Made by a program: the position numbers and the translations under genes
Assembly (NCBI GenBank): GCA_021800315.1
Contig: JAJYZD010000104.1
Span: 1-11,598, forward strand
Length of the DNA: 11,598 nt
Source: Bacillota bacterium
Lineage (GTDB): Bacteria; Bacillota; Desulfotomaculia; Desulfotomaculales; JAJYZD01
Direction of reading: 5' to 3'
Notes under the pieces: generated by a model
What the model was told of the DNA's origin: nothing
What the model saw: the letters and a program-made list of their open reading frames with translations, nothing else
Database searches by the model: none
Shown: positions 1 to 6,256 of the stretch, piece after piece
Position numbering within the stretch: the stretch's first letter is position 1
Layout: every line of letters begins with the position of its first letter

Positions 1-248
1 CGTCTCAACTCCGGAGGGAGGTGGATTCCGCCCGGAACATCATCCAGGATCGCGCCGTCGAGGGTCAGCCGCCCCTGGTCGGGACGCTCGAGTCCGGCGA
101 TCATTCGCAAGAGGGTGGTTTTTCCGCATCCGGACGGACCGATGATAGAAATGATCTCGCCCCGATTGACCGTAAAATCCACGGCGTGAACAACCGGTTT
201 TCGGGCGAAGGACTTGGTGAGATTCCTGGCGTGCAAACAGGCATCCAT
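1..248 (-). CDS. ABC transporter ATP-binding protein (N-terminal part, runs off window)
   Basis: This is the first 82 codons of an ABC-transporter ATPase, which hydrolyses ATP on the inner face of the membrane to drive a permease. It is read from ATG at 248-246 and continues past base 1. Walker A is intact at residues 37-45 (GPSGCGKTT), followed by the usual LLRMIAGLERPDQG stretch. The later segment IHLPPELR resembles the 'lPPe.R' region just before the Q-loop in CysA/PotA/FbpC-type importers (sulfate, polyamine, ferric iron). That suggests an importer, but the substrate cannot be told because the Q-loop, signature motif, Walker B and C-terminal domain lie outside. AAGGTGG precedes the start by about 10 bases. 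The start overlaps the stop of the upstream 72-residue gene (TGATG), which implies translational coupling. The ATPase identity is secure; the subfamily is an inference. Confidence 0.93.
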   Translation of the reverse strand, partial: MDACLHARNLTKSFARKPVVHAVDFTVNRGEIISIIGPSGCGKTTLLRMIAGLERPDQGRLTLDGAILDDVPGGIHLPPELR

Positions 249-466
249 CAAATTGCACCACCTTCGTAGACGTTGTCGTACCTGTCTATCACAAGGCAGG
301 TGTATCCATGCCCTGCTTTTTTATGGTTCCGGAGCAATGAATCGACGTGCCTCCGGGCGCCCCGCAAACTCATAAAGATCCTGGTTTCGACCGGGGTTTT
401 CGGCTGTTCAGCCTCGTTGTCCCATATTTCCACCCAGTACATCTGGATTTCGAGGCAGGGATCCAT
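248..466 (-). CDS. 72-residue protein of unknown function, coupled to the ABC ATPase
   Basis: I do not recognise this family. ATG at 466-464 is chosen because AGGGGG lies seven bases before it; the frame stays open further upstream, but without a comparable ribosome site. An internal Met (residue 9, MYWVEIWDNE) is a possible alternative start. The protein is soluble in appearance, with no signal peptide or membrane segment. It has an aromatic, acidic N-terminus (YWVEIWDNE), then a basic helix-like middle (SLRGARRHVDSLLRNHKKAG) and a short strand-like end (YTCLVIDRYDNVYEG). That order would suit a small alpha/beta domain. Its TGA (250-248) shares one base with the ATG of the ABC ATPase, so the two are probably translated together, and it may be an accessory or regulator of that transporter. 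That role is only an inference from position. Confidence 0.6.
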   Translation of the reverse strand: MDPCLEIQMYWVEIWDNEAEQPKTPVETRIFMSLRGARRHVDSLLRNHKKAGHGYTCLVIDRYDNVYEGGAI

Positions 467-547
467 GGCGCGTCCCCCTGTGCGGCCGGATTTTTCCCGG
501 GCAGGGATTTCCAAAACCAGCCTGGTGAACGGGCGGGGCCTGCGGAC

Positions 548-582
548 CTTTGGCGGGTACGGCCCGGCCGTACCCGCCAAAG
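548..582. repeat. Perfect 35-bp palindrome (hairpin) downstream of the MFS carrier gene
   Basis: Two 17-base arms (CTTTGGCGGGTACGGCC and its exact complement) flank a single central C at 565. The stop codon of the carrier gene (608-610) lies 26 bases upstream in the direction of transcription. As RNA it forms a very stable hairpin, but no T-run follows on either strand, so it is not a typical intrinsic terminator. It may protect the 3' end of the carrier mRNA, assist Rho, or be a dispersed repeat. Apart from this palindrome, the gap 467-607 shows nothing recognisable. Confidence 0.7.
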
Positions 583-607
583 AATCGCGCCGGCCGTGGC
601 AGGGGGC

Positions 608-2002
608 TCAGGCCGGGCCGGGTTGCTCCAACAGGTATTCCTGCGACGCCTCGCGCAGGGTCTTCCCTTTGGGCTCCCCCAGGGTCAGCCAGGTGAGAAT
701 CACGCCCAGGAAGGATATCAGGGCCAGGATGCCCATCGTTCCGGGAAGCTTGAGCGATATCAGCATCAACGGAAACAGGAAGGCCGCCACGGCGGCGCCG
801 AACTTGCCGACGGAGGCCGAGATGCCGAAGCCCCAGCCGCGCACCGTGACCGGGAAGACCTCGGCCGGATAGACGAAGGTGGTGCAGTTGGGTCCGAACT
901 CGATGAAAAAGTAGCTGACGGCATACAGCAGAAGGAACTCCACCGGAACGGCCATCACGCCCGGGAAGAGGAAAATCGCCGCATAGGCCAGCCCCATGAC
1001 GGTGAAGCCGAGGAGTTGGATGAAGCGCCGTCCCAGCCGGTCCATGGTGAAGGCGGCCACCCAGTAGCCGGGTACCGCCGCCACCAGGAAGACCAGGCCC
1101 GAGACCAGGACACTGGAAATCATGGTGGCGTGGGGCAGAAGGTCTTTCATCACCAGGCCCGAGGAAACACTGTTGCCGTAGAAGGCCATGTCCAGGAACA
1201 TCCAGGAAAAGGCGGTTCCGACCAGGGTTGCCAGGTAATTACGGTTGGTGAACAATACGGTCCAGGAGTCTTTAAGCCTGGCTACCCGGCCGCGTTCGGG
1301 CACCGGGGTGCCGGTCAGCTTTTCCACCAGGCTGGCCGCGCCCTCCACGTCGCCGCGTGCGCCCACGGAAAAGTGGGGGGTCTCCGCTATCATGCGCCGC
1401 AGGTAGATCACCGCCGCCGCGGGCAGGGCCCCCAGTCCCAGCATGAGCCGCCAGGCGAGGCTGTGGGCCATTCCGGAGGACAGCAGCACCGCCGCCAGCG
1501 CCGGTCCCGCCAGGAGGCCGAATCCCTGCATGGCGAAGACCGAGTTCACCAGGAAGCCGCGTTTCTTCCGGTTAGAGTACTCGCTCATCAGTACGCCGCT
1601 CATGGGATAGTCACCGCCCACCCCCAGGCCGACGATGAAGCGGAAGGCGATCAGCATCCAGATGTTGACCGAAAAGGCCGAGAGAAGGGCGCCCCCGGTC
1701 AGGAGCACCGCCTCGATGCCGTAGATGGCTTTACGTCCGAAGACGTCCATCAGGCGGCCGAAGATCAAGGCGCCCAGCACCGCGGAAAAGAGCGCCGTGC
1801 TGTTGAGAACCATGATGTCGAGGGTGGTCAGGTGCCACAGGGGGACGAGCAGGCTGGTCACCACCCCGATGATGAACAAGTCGTAGGCGTCGGTAAAAAA
1901 GCCCATGCCCGCCGTCAGCCAGGTCCGGAAATGGAAACCCTGCAGGCCGGCCTCTTCCAGGGGCTTGAGCACCCGGTCCCGCACGTTTTCTTCTGCTGCC
2001 AC
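608..2002 (-). CDS. MFS transporter, phosphate:H+ symporter (PHS) type
   Basis: This is a 464-residue integral membrane carrier with about twelve hydrophobic segments split by a central loop (about residues 205-250). Residues GFFTDAYDLFIIG (34-46), GGDYPMS (129-135) and the YFFIEFGPNCTTFVYPAEVFP region (364-384) closely follow the pattern of the Pho84/PHS branch of the major facilitator superfamily, which takes up inorganic phosphate with protons. The MFS loop motif is present twice (GRLMDVFGRK at 82-91; DRLGRR at 321-326). GTG at 2002-2000 is the likely start because AAGGAGG precedes it by about eight bases; a TTG 17 codons upstream keeps the frame but has no good ribosome site. Upstream repeats resembling a Pho box support phosphate as substrate. 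Other PHS-like members carry organic acids or aromatic compounds, so substrate assignment is moderate and fold assignment high. Confidence 0.88.
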   Translation of the reverse strand: MAAEENVRDRVLKPLEEAGLQGFHFRTWLTAGMGFFTDAYDLFIIGVVTSLLVPLWHLTTLDIMVLNSTALFSAVLGALIFGRLMDVFGRKAIYGIEAVLLTGGALLSAFSVNIWMLIAFRFIVGLGVGGDYPMSGVLMSEYSNRKKRGFLVNSVFAMQGFGLLAGPALAAVLLSSGMAHSLAWRLMLGLGALPAAAVIYLRRMIAETPHFSVGARGDVEGAASLVEKLTGTPVPERGRVARLKDSWTVLFTNRNYLATLVGTAFSWMFLDMAFYGNSVSSGLVMKDLLPHATMISSVLVSGLVFLVAAVPGYWVAAFTMDRLGRRFIQLLGFTVMGLAYAAIFLFPGVMAVPVEFLLLYAVSYFFIEFGPNCTTFVYPAEVFPVTVRGWGFGISASVGKFGAAVAAFLFPLMLISLKLPGTMGILALISFLGVILTWLTLGEPKGKTLREASQEYLLEQPGPA

Positions 2003-2020
2003 GCTTTTTTCCTCCTTAAT
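1997..2020 (-). promoter_or_regulatory. Ribosome binding site deciding the GTG start of the MFS carrier
   Basis: On the minus strand TTAAGGAGGAAAAAAGC runs directly into GTG at 2002-2000. This is a near-perfect Shine-Dalgarno sequence with good spacing, and it argues against the in-frame TTG at 2053. Confidence 0.8.
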
Positions 2021-2125
2021 TCCTTGTTCTTGGATATCCCGGTAAACGGACAACCCGCTTCCCGATGCCCATTATTGATGCAGTGCGCGAATCGGTATCC
2101 CTTCCCTCCCTTGATATGAATTAAG

Positions 2126-2148
2126 AACCGGGGCGATACGTCCCGGTT
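2126..2148 (-). other. Hairpin near the 5' end of the carrier mRNA
   Basis: Seven-base arms AACCGGG and CCCGGTT (2126-2132 and 2142-2148) flank a nine-base loop. The hairpin would sit at or close to the predicted transcript start, about 125 bases before the GTG start. No T-run follows, so it is more likely an mRNA-protecting 5' stem than a terminator. Confidence 0.4.
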
Positions 2149-2152
2149 TGAT

Positions 2153-2225
2153 CTTATAACACGGCCGTTAAGCAGACGTTAAGTTTAGATGGGCCAGGTA
2201 AAATCCACGTAAAATCCAGGTAAAA
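2153..2225 (-). promoter_or_regulatory. Candidate Pho-box array and promoter for the phosphate-type carrier
   Basis: Read toward the carrier gene, three boxes TTTTACC, TTTTACG, TTTTACC occur with an exact 11-base period (plus-strand 2197-2203, 2208-2214, 2219-2225, with TGGA between them). Two identical boxes CTTAACG follow, also 11 bases apart (2177-2183 and 2166-2172). The two groups are 20 bases apart, two short of perfect phase. Seven bases beyond the last box lies TATAAG (2158-2153), a good -10, and no clear -35 is seen. Known PhoP sites of Bacillus are TTAACA-like hexamers repeated every 11 bases that stand in for the -35 region. The layout therefore suggests activation by a PhoP/PhoB-type response regulator under phosphate limitation. 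The repeats are seen directly; the regulator is inferred. Confidence 0.6.
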
Positions 2226-2240
2226 AGCGGCCGGACATGA

Positions 2241-2450
2241 CACCACCAGTCGGGCAATCCCTTCAGCCTCGGCGGGCAAACCGTCACTTGGCACGTTGTC
2301 TCCGGTCCGGCCACAGTTTACGGCGGCGCCCTGCTCATCTCCAATTCCGGACAGATCAGCATCACCGCCAGCGTCAGTTCGGGCTTGTTTGGACCGGACA
2401 TTCGGGAAAGTCAAATAGCAGTTGGCTATCAAGTTTGCAACCATTCCTGA
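2241..2450 (+). pseudogene. Remnant of a beta-rich (Ig-like?) surface-protein domain
   Basis: This frame is open from just after a TGA (2238-2240) to a TGA at 2448-2450 (69 codons). It has no ATG or GTG and only one late TTG, so it cannot start on its own. The residues look like protein rather than a shadow: GGQTVTWHVVSGPATVYGG followed by ALLISNSGQISITASV alternates polar and hydrophobic positions and resembles bacterial Ig-like repeats of cell-surface proteins ('vtW.vvsGpAtv...l.it..G.vtitAs'). I read it as the decayed or displaced end of such a gene. It abuts the Pho-like repeats, so a rearrangement may have placed the carrier's regulatory region here. A chance open frame in GC-rich DNA is the alternative. 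Confidence 0.35.
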
Positions 2451-2732
2451 TTATGGATTTGCAGCCGCGGTGCAACCCGGAATGTTCCGGAAACGCCCGC
2501 CAATACTGGATTTGTCGGATAAACCGGACTTCCTGGTCAGGAAAGGCGATCCGGAAGGCCTGAGCCGGGTGACAGTTAAGACGATGCCTGCGGAGGCCGA
2601 TTGTATACAGTATTACCTGTCCCGACCCCCTTTATATTTGACCATTCTTATGCTAACATGGTAGTTAAGTGGGTAAGTGGTGCCGTTCTCCTCGTTGGCG
2701 CCGGAAATCCACGCAAGATGGGGGGGAGTATT
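2451..2732. other. Gap before the synthase gene; two short palindromes, no gene seen
   Basis: No convincing gene lies here. Two short perfect palindromes occur: CCGGAA-TG-TTCCGG (2477-2490) and TTCCTG-GT-CAGGAA (2530-2543). They could be operator sites or small RNA stems. Bases 2600-2680 are AT-richer and probably hold the promoter of the downstream operon (TTGACC at 2638-2643 is the best -35-like hexamer), but no well-spaced -10 is visible. No T-box or other leader motif known to me was recognised. Confidence 0.4.
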
Positions 2733-3866
2733 TTGCAGGAGCAAAAGATTTACATCGTCGATACGACGTTGCGTGACGGCGAGCAAACGGCCGGAGTAGT
2801 TTTTGCCAACCGGGAAAAGGTGCGCATCGCCAAATTCCTGGACGAACTGGGCGTGGACCAGATTGAGGCCGGTGTCCCCGTCATGGGCGGCGACGAGACC
2901 GAGGCCATCCGCTCCATCTGCCAGGCCGGGCTCAAGGCCAGTATCATGGGCTGGAACCGGCCGGTGATCAAGGACATCGAGGCTTCGCTGGCCTGCGGTT
3001 GCGACTCGGTGGCCATCTCCATATCCACCTCGGACATCCATATCAAGTACAAGCTGCGGTCGACCCGGGAATGGGTGCTGGAGAGCATGGTCAAGGCCGT
3101 GGAATTCGCCAAGAAGGAAGGTATGTACGTCTCGCTCAACGCCGAGGACGCTTCCCGTAGCGAGATGGACTTCCTGATCCAGTTCGCCAAGGTGGGCAAG
3201 GAGGCCGGGGCGGACCGCCTGCGGTACTGCGACACCGTGGGTATCCTGGACCCCTTCACGACCCAGGAGAACGTCCGGGTCATCCGGCAGGCGGTGGACC
3301 TCGACATCGAGATGCACACTCACAACGACTTCGGCATGGCTACCGCCAACGCCCTCGCGGGGGTTATGGCCGGAGCCACCCATGTGGGGGTGACCGTCAT
3401 CGGTCTGGGCGAGCGCGCCGGTAACGCCGCCCTGGAAGAAGTCGTGATGGCGCTGAAGCACCTGCATAAAGTCGACATCGGATTCAAGACCGAAATGTTC
3501 CGGGAGGTAGCCGAGTACGTCTCCCGGGCGGCGCACCGGGAACTGCCCGCATGGAAGGCCATCGTCGGCTCCAATATGTTCGCCCACGAGTCGGGCATCC
3601 ACGGGGACGGCGTCCTCAAGCACCCGGGCAACTACGAGCCCTTTGAACCGGAGGAGGTGGGCCTGCAGCGCCAGATCGTGGTCGGCAAGCACTCCGGCTC
3701 GGCGGCCCTGAAGGCCAAGTTCGCCGAATACGGCATCCATCTGACCGATCACCAGGCGGAGGAACTGCTGCCCAAGATCCGGTCCCATACCGTGGCCATG
3801 AAGCGTCCCCTCTTCGACAAGGAACTGGTGTACATCTTTGAGGATTATTACGGCAAACGGGAGTAG
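2733..3866 (+). CDS. Homocitrate synthase / Re-citrate synthase family enzyme
   Basis: This 377-residue DRE-TIM-type enzyme condenses acetyl-CoA with a 2-oxo acid. Visible motifs are TTLRDGEQT (11-19, metal and substrate loop), EMHTHNDFG (193-201, metal-binding His195 and His197), GLGERAGNAALEEVVMAL (224-241), NMFAHESGIHGDG (281-293) and GKHSG (318-322). Length and motifs fit NifV-type homocitrate synthase and lack the C-terminal regulatory domain of leucine-pathway LeuA. The Re-citrate synthases of Clostridium kluyveri and of sulfate-reducing or syntrophic anaerobes belong to the same family. The next gene is an isocitrate dehydrogenase homologue and no nif gene is nearby, so citrate synthesis from oxaloacetate is at least as likely as homocitrate synthesis. 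TTG at 2733 is preferred because GGGGGAG lies just upstream; ATG at 2718 is an alternative that would add five residues. Family is certain, substrate open. Confidence 0.85.
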   Translation: MQEQKIYIVDTTLRDGEQTAGVVFANREKVRIAKFLDELGVDQIEAGVPVMGGDETEAIRSICQAGLKASIMGWNRPVIKDIEASLACGCDSVAISISTSDIHIKYKLRSTREWVLESMVKAVEFAKKEGMYVSLNAEDASRSEMDFLIQFAKVGKEAGADRLRYCDTVGILDPFTTQENVRVIRQAVDLDIEMHTHNDFGMATANALAGVMAGATHVGVTVIGLGERAGNAALEEVVMALKHLHKVDIGFKTEMFREVAEYVSRAAHRELPAWKAIVGSNMFAHESGIHGDGVLKHPGNYEPFEPEEVGLQRQIVVGKHSGSAALKAKFAEYGIHLTDHQAEELLPKIRSHTVAMKRPLFDKELVYIFEDYYGKRE

Positions 3867-4069
3867 GTTTTACGCCCCCGCCGGGCGCCGCCGGGAGACC
3901 GGTGGCGAAAGGGTATTTGATCCCGGTCGGGTCAAGCTTGTCATCGGCCGGGTACACCGGGGAGGCCGCGGCCTCCCCGTCCGTTGCGGGTCGCTTCACC
4001 CGCCCCGGGCGGTGGTTTTGGGCGGCGCCGGCACGGTGATTCATATTTATCGGCAAAGAAGGGGATTTA
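3867..4069 (+). other. 203-base spacer with a perfect 22-bp palindrome
   Basis: This lies between the synthase and the dehydrogenase genes. It carries a perfect palindrome at 3958-3979 (arm CGGGGAGGCCG), and a second imperfect GC-rich stem near 4000-4014 followed by GGTTTT at 4013-4018. Neither has a proper T-run. They could attenuate or process the message so that the two enzymes are made in unequal amounts. No promoter was recognised, and co-transcription of the two genes is likely. Confidence 0.4.
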
Positions 4070-5074
4070 TTGGGTTACCGGGTAACGCTCATTCCGGGCG
4101 ACGGTATCGGTCCGGAGATCAGTGCGGCCACCACCAGGGTGCTTGCGGCCACGGGGGTGGAGATAGAGTGGGAAGTTATGGAGGCCGGGGAGAAGGTGCT
4201 GGAAGAGTGCGGCACGCCCCTGCCGCCGCGGGTATGTGAATCAATCCGCAAAAACAGGGTGGCTCTCAAGGGGCCGTTGACCACGCCTGTGGGCAAGGGT
4301 TTCCGTAGCGTCAACGTGGCTTTGCGCCAGGAACTGAATCTTTTCGCCAACGTGCGGCCGGCCCGCAACCGGCCGGGTGTGCCGAGCCGGTTTACGGACG
4401 TCGACCTGGTGGTGGTGCGCGAGAATACGGAGGACCTGTATGCCGGCGTGGAACACCGGGTGGGTAACGACGCCGCCGAAAGTATCAAGATCATCACCCG
4501 CGGGGCTTCCGAAAGGATAGCCCGCTTCGCGTTCGATCTGGCCCGGCGCACGGGCCGTAAAAAAGTGACCTGTGTGCACAAGGCCAATATTATGAAGCTC
4601 TCCGACGGTCTCTTCCTCGCCTGTGCCCAACAGGTGGCCGCGGAGTATGAAGATATCCAGTTTGGTGACATGATAGTTGATGCCATGTGCATGAAGCTGG
4701 TGCAAAACCCGGCCGAGTATGATATCCTCCTGTGCCCCAACCTTTACGGCGACATCCTGTCCGACCTCTGCGCCGGCCTGGTGGGCGGCCTCGGCGTGGC
4801 GCCGTCGGCCAACACCGGGGACGGTTGCGCGGTTTTCGAACCGGTGCACGGCAGCGCTCCCCGGCGGGCCGGACAGAACGTCATCAATCCCCTGGCCATG
4901 ATCCTGTCGGGGGTCATGCTCCTGGCCCACCTGGGCGAGACCCGGGCGGCGGCAAGGCTGGAGGCGGCTGTGGACGCCGTTCTCACCGAGGGCACCCAGC
5001 TCACCTACGACCTGGGCGGCCGGGCGGGGACCAGCGGGATGGCCGCGGCTATCGCCGAACGCCTTGCGAAATGA
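4070..5074 (+). CDS. NAD(P)-dependent isocitrate dehydrogenase family (beta-decarboxylating dehydrogenase)
   Basis: This 334-residue cytoplasmic enzyme belongs to the isocitrate/isopropylmalate/homoisocitrate dehydrogenase family, which oxidises and decarboxylates a 2-hydroxy acid. IPGDGIGPE (8-16) is the family signature. GFRSVNVALRQELNLFANVRP (77-97) contains Ser80 and Asn82 in the SxN arrangement of true isocitrate dehydrogenases, plus Arg86 and Arg96. RENTEDLYAG (117-126), HKANIMK (170-176), YGDILSD (226-232) and GSAP.....NVINP (261-274) complete the active site. Homoisocitrate and isopropylmalate enzymes normally differ at the SxN positions, so isocitrate to 2-oxoglutarate is the best call. 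Coenzyme choice is not certain; the short form resembles NAD-linked enzymes. TTG at 4070 is preceded by AAGGGGA. Paired with the upstream synthase it would form the oxidative half-TCA route to glutamate, with aconitase encoded elsewhere. Confidence 0.85.
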   Translation: MGYRVTLIPGDGIGPEISAATTRVLAATGVEIEWEVMEAGEKVLEECGTPLPPRVCESIRKNRVALKGPLTTPVGKGFRSVNVALRQELNLFANVRPARNRPGVPSRFTDVDLVVVRENTEDLYAGVEHRVGNDAAESIKIITRGASERIARFAFDLARRTGRKKVTCVHKANIMKLSDGLFLACAQQVAAEYEDIQFGDMIVDAMCMKLVQNPAEYDILLCPNLYGDILSDLCAGLVGGLGVAPSANTGDGCAVFEPVHGSAPRRAGQNVINPLAMILSGVMLLAHLGETRAAARLEAAVDAVLTEGTQLTYDLGGRAGTSGMAAAIAERLAK

Positions 5075-5092
5075 GAGGATTTCTTTTGCGCG

Positions 5093-5122
5093 TTGCCAAA
5101 CCGGTTCCCGGTGGTTTATAAT
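5093..5122 (+). promoter_or_regulatory. Strong sigma-A-type promoter for the 334-residue gene
   Basis: The -35 TTGCCA (5093-5098) and the perfect -10 TATAAT (5117-5122) are separated by 18 bases. Transcription should start near 5130, giving a leader of about 110 bases before the next gene. The -35 begins only 19 bases after the preceding stop codon. Confidence 0.75.
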
Positions 5123-5130
5123 GGGATTGA

Positions 5131-5233
5131 CGGGCCGGACGGCCCGGCGGATTGAGTCCCCAAACCCGGCCGGACCGGTTGCTTCGCCGCTGAAGGAATA
5201 CCCAAGGACGGGGGATGGGTTCCTTAAGGAGGA
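5131..5233 (+). promoter_or_regulatory. Structured leader with possible alternative pairing around the ribosome site
   Basis: The leader holds a six-base-pair stem CGGGCC/GGCCCG (5131-5146). A second stem pairs AAGGAA (5193-5198) with TTCCTT (5220-5225), supported inside by CCC (5201-5203) and GGG (5217-5219). The same TTCCTT run adjoins the Shine-Dalgarno AAGGAGGA (5226-5233), and part of it could instead pair weakly with that site. A switch between exposed and hidden ribosome site is therefore conceivable. I do not recognise a known riboswitch class, so function is speculative. Confidence 0.35.
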
Positions 5234-5242
5234 TATATTCAT

Positions 5243-6247
5243 TTGAGATCGTACGGTATTTTTGACGGGGTGGCCCGGGAGGATCACCTGGTGGCGGCCG
5301 CCGTCTACTTCCCGGAAGACTTTGCCGCGTTCTACGGCTCCAAGGAGGATTACCAGGATTATCTTCTGGAGCGGCACAATTTCCTGGAAGACCTTTACCT
5401 GGACGAAGCGGTACGGATAGTCCACGTTCCCTTCGACCCGGCCGATTACCAGACCTGGCTCAAGGCCCACAACGGTTGGACCGAGGGTCAGGAGGCGCGT
5501 AGCGCCTGGGCCCTGGCCAGGGCGGTCGACGAGGATGCCTTGAACACCCTGAAGAAGAAGCAAAGCTTTTTACCGTCGGCGCCCACCGGCGAGGAACTGG
5601 TCGTATCCGTCTTTTTCGGCGTGGTTCCCGTGCTGCTGGCGGTCAAGGACGATCTCGCCCGTATCGGCAAGAGGCTGGACGCGGGACGCTTGACGCGGGT
5701 TGCCGACGCATTCTCCAAGCAGCTTCCCGGCGCGCCCGCCTTTCACCGGCTCTCCCCGTTGCGCTGTGGCGGCATGCGTATATTCGTCGGTGACCGGCTG
5801 ACCCACCCCGTCCACATCGATGACGTGGAAACAGCCTTGGAGAAGCAGGTCTACCAGGTGCTGGAGCAGCCGGACAGCATTCTGGCGGTGCCCCGGCCCT
5901 ATAGCTTCTCCCGGCCGGATTTCGCCCTCGAACAGGACGCCGTTATCTTTACCCCGGCCCTTTTGCCCCTGGTCCTGGTGGGAGCGGACGATTCCGTCAA
6001 CTACGCGGAGAACCTCCTGGAATCGGTGCACGGGGAGCTTACGGCGGTTTCCGACCAGGTGGTGGGAACCATCGGGGCCCTGAAGCTCTCGGTGGAGATC
6101 ACCGGGTCCATTCCCTTCGTGCCCGGTTACGAGGTCTACGATCTCCTGGAATATATGTATCAGAACCTGGAGGAGCAGGCCGACCGCGAGCAGGTGGCCG
6201 TCCGTAAGATCAAACGGAACAAGAGTTGGTTGAAGAGGATCAAGTAA
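5243..6247 (+). CDS. 334-residue protein of unknown function
   Basis: I do not recognise this family. TTG at 5243 is the likely start, nine bases after the Shine-Dalgarno AAGGAGGA. The protein is probably cytoplasmic, with no signal peptide. The N-terminal third is acidic and aromatic (YFPEDFAAFYGSKEDYQDYLLERHNFLEDLYLDE, residues about 22-56). One hydrophobic run, VVSVFFGVVPVLLAV (about 119-133), could be a buried helix or strand pair and is short for a membrane span. Residues 240-310 alternate strands and helices with many acidic residues. The C-terminus is strongly basic (KIKRNKSWLKRIK), which could touch nucleic acid or membrane lipid. It has its own strong promoter, a structured leader and a clear terminator, so it is a monocistronic unit and probably well expressed. 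No catalytic motif is evident. Confidence 0.75.
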   Translation: MRSYGIFDGVAREDHLVAAAVYFPEDFAAFYGSKEDYQDYLLERHNFLEDLYLDEAVRIVHVPFDPADYQTWLKAHNGWTEGQEARSAWALARAVDEDALNTLKKKQSFLPSAPTGEELVVSVFFGVVPVLLAVKDDLARIGKRLDAGRLTRVADAFSKQLPGAPAFHRLSPLRCGGMRIFVGDRLTHPVHIDDVETALEKQVYQVLEQPDSILAVPRPYSFSRPDFALEQDAVIFTPALLPLVLVGADDSVNYAENLLESVHGELTAVSDQVVGTIGALKLSVEITGSIPFVPGYEVYDLLEYMYQNLEEQADREQVAVRKIKRNKSWLKRIK

Positions 6248-6256
6248 GGAAGAGAC

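Noticed and set aside
548..582. Intrinsic terminator for the carrier gene
   Set aside because: The stem is excellent, but no T-run follows on either strand, so it is listed only as a palindrome.
347..2119. 590-codon plus-strand frame opposite the MFS carrier
   Set aside because: Its product is a low-complexity Gly/Gln/His/Arg-rich string with no motif, as expected antisense to GC-rich coding DNA; the minus strand gives a clear membrane carrier.
2638..2667. TTGACC as the -35 of a promoter for the synthase gene
   Set aside because: No acceptable -10 lies 16-19 bases downstream (GTAGTT and TAGTTA are poor), so I did not call a promoter.
2451..2732. T-box or amino-acid leader ahead of the synthase
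   Set aside because: The conserved T-box sequence and a leader terminator were looked for and not found.
2613..3788. 391-codon minus-strand frame opposite the synthase gene
   Set aside because: No recognisable domain; the plus strand has all the motifs of the homocitrate-synthase family.
2733..3866. Assignment as nifV of a nitrogenase cluster
   Set aside because: No other nif gene is in the window and the neighbour is an isocitrate dehydrogenase homologue; homocitrate synthase activity remains possible.
4241..5563. 440-codon minus-strand frame across the dehydrogenase and the next gene
   Set aside because: It runs antisense through two well-supported genes, a promoter and a leader.
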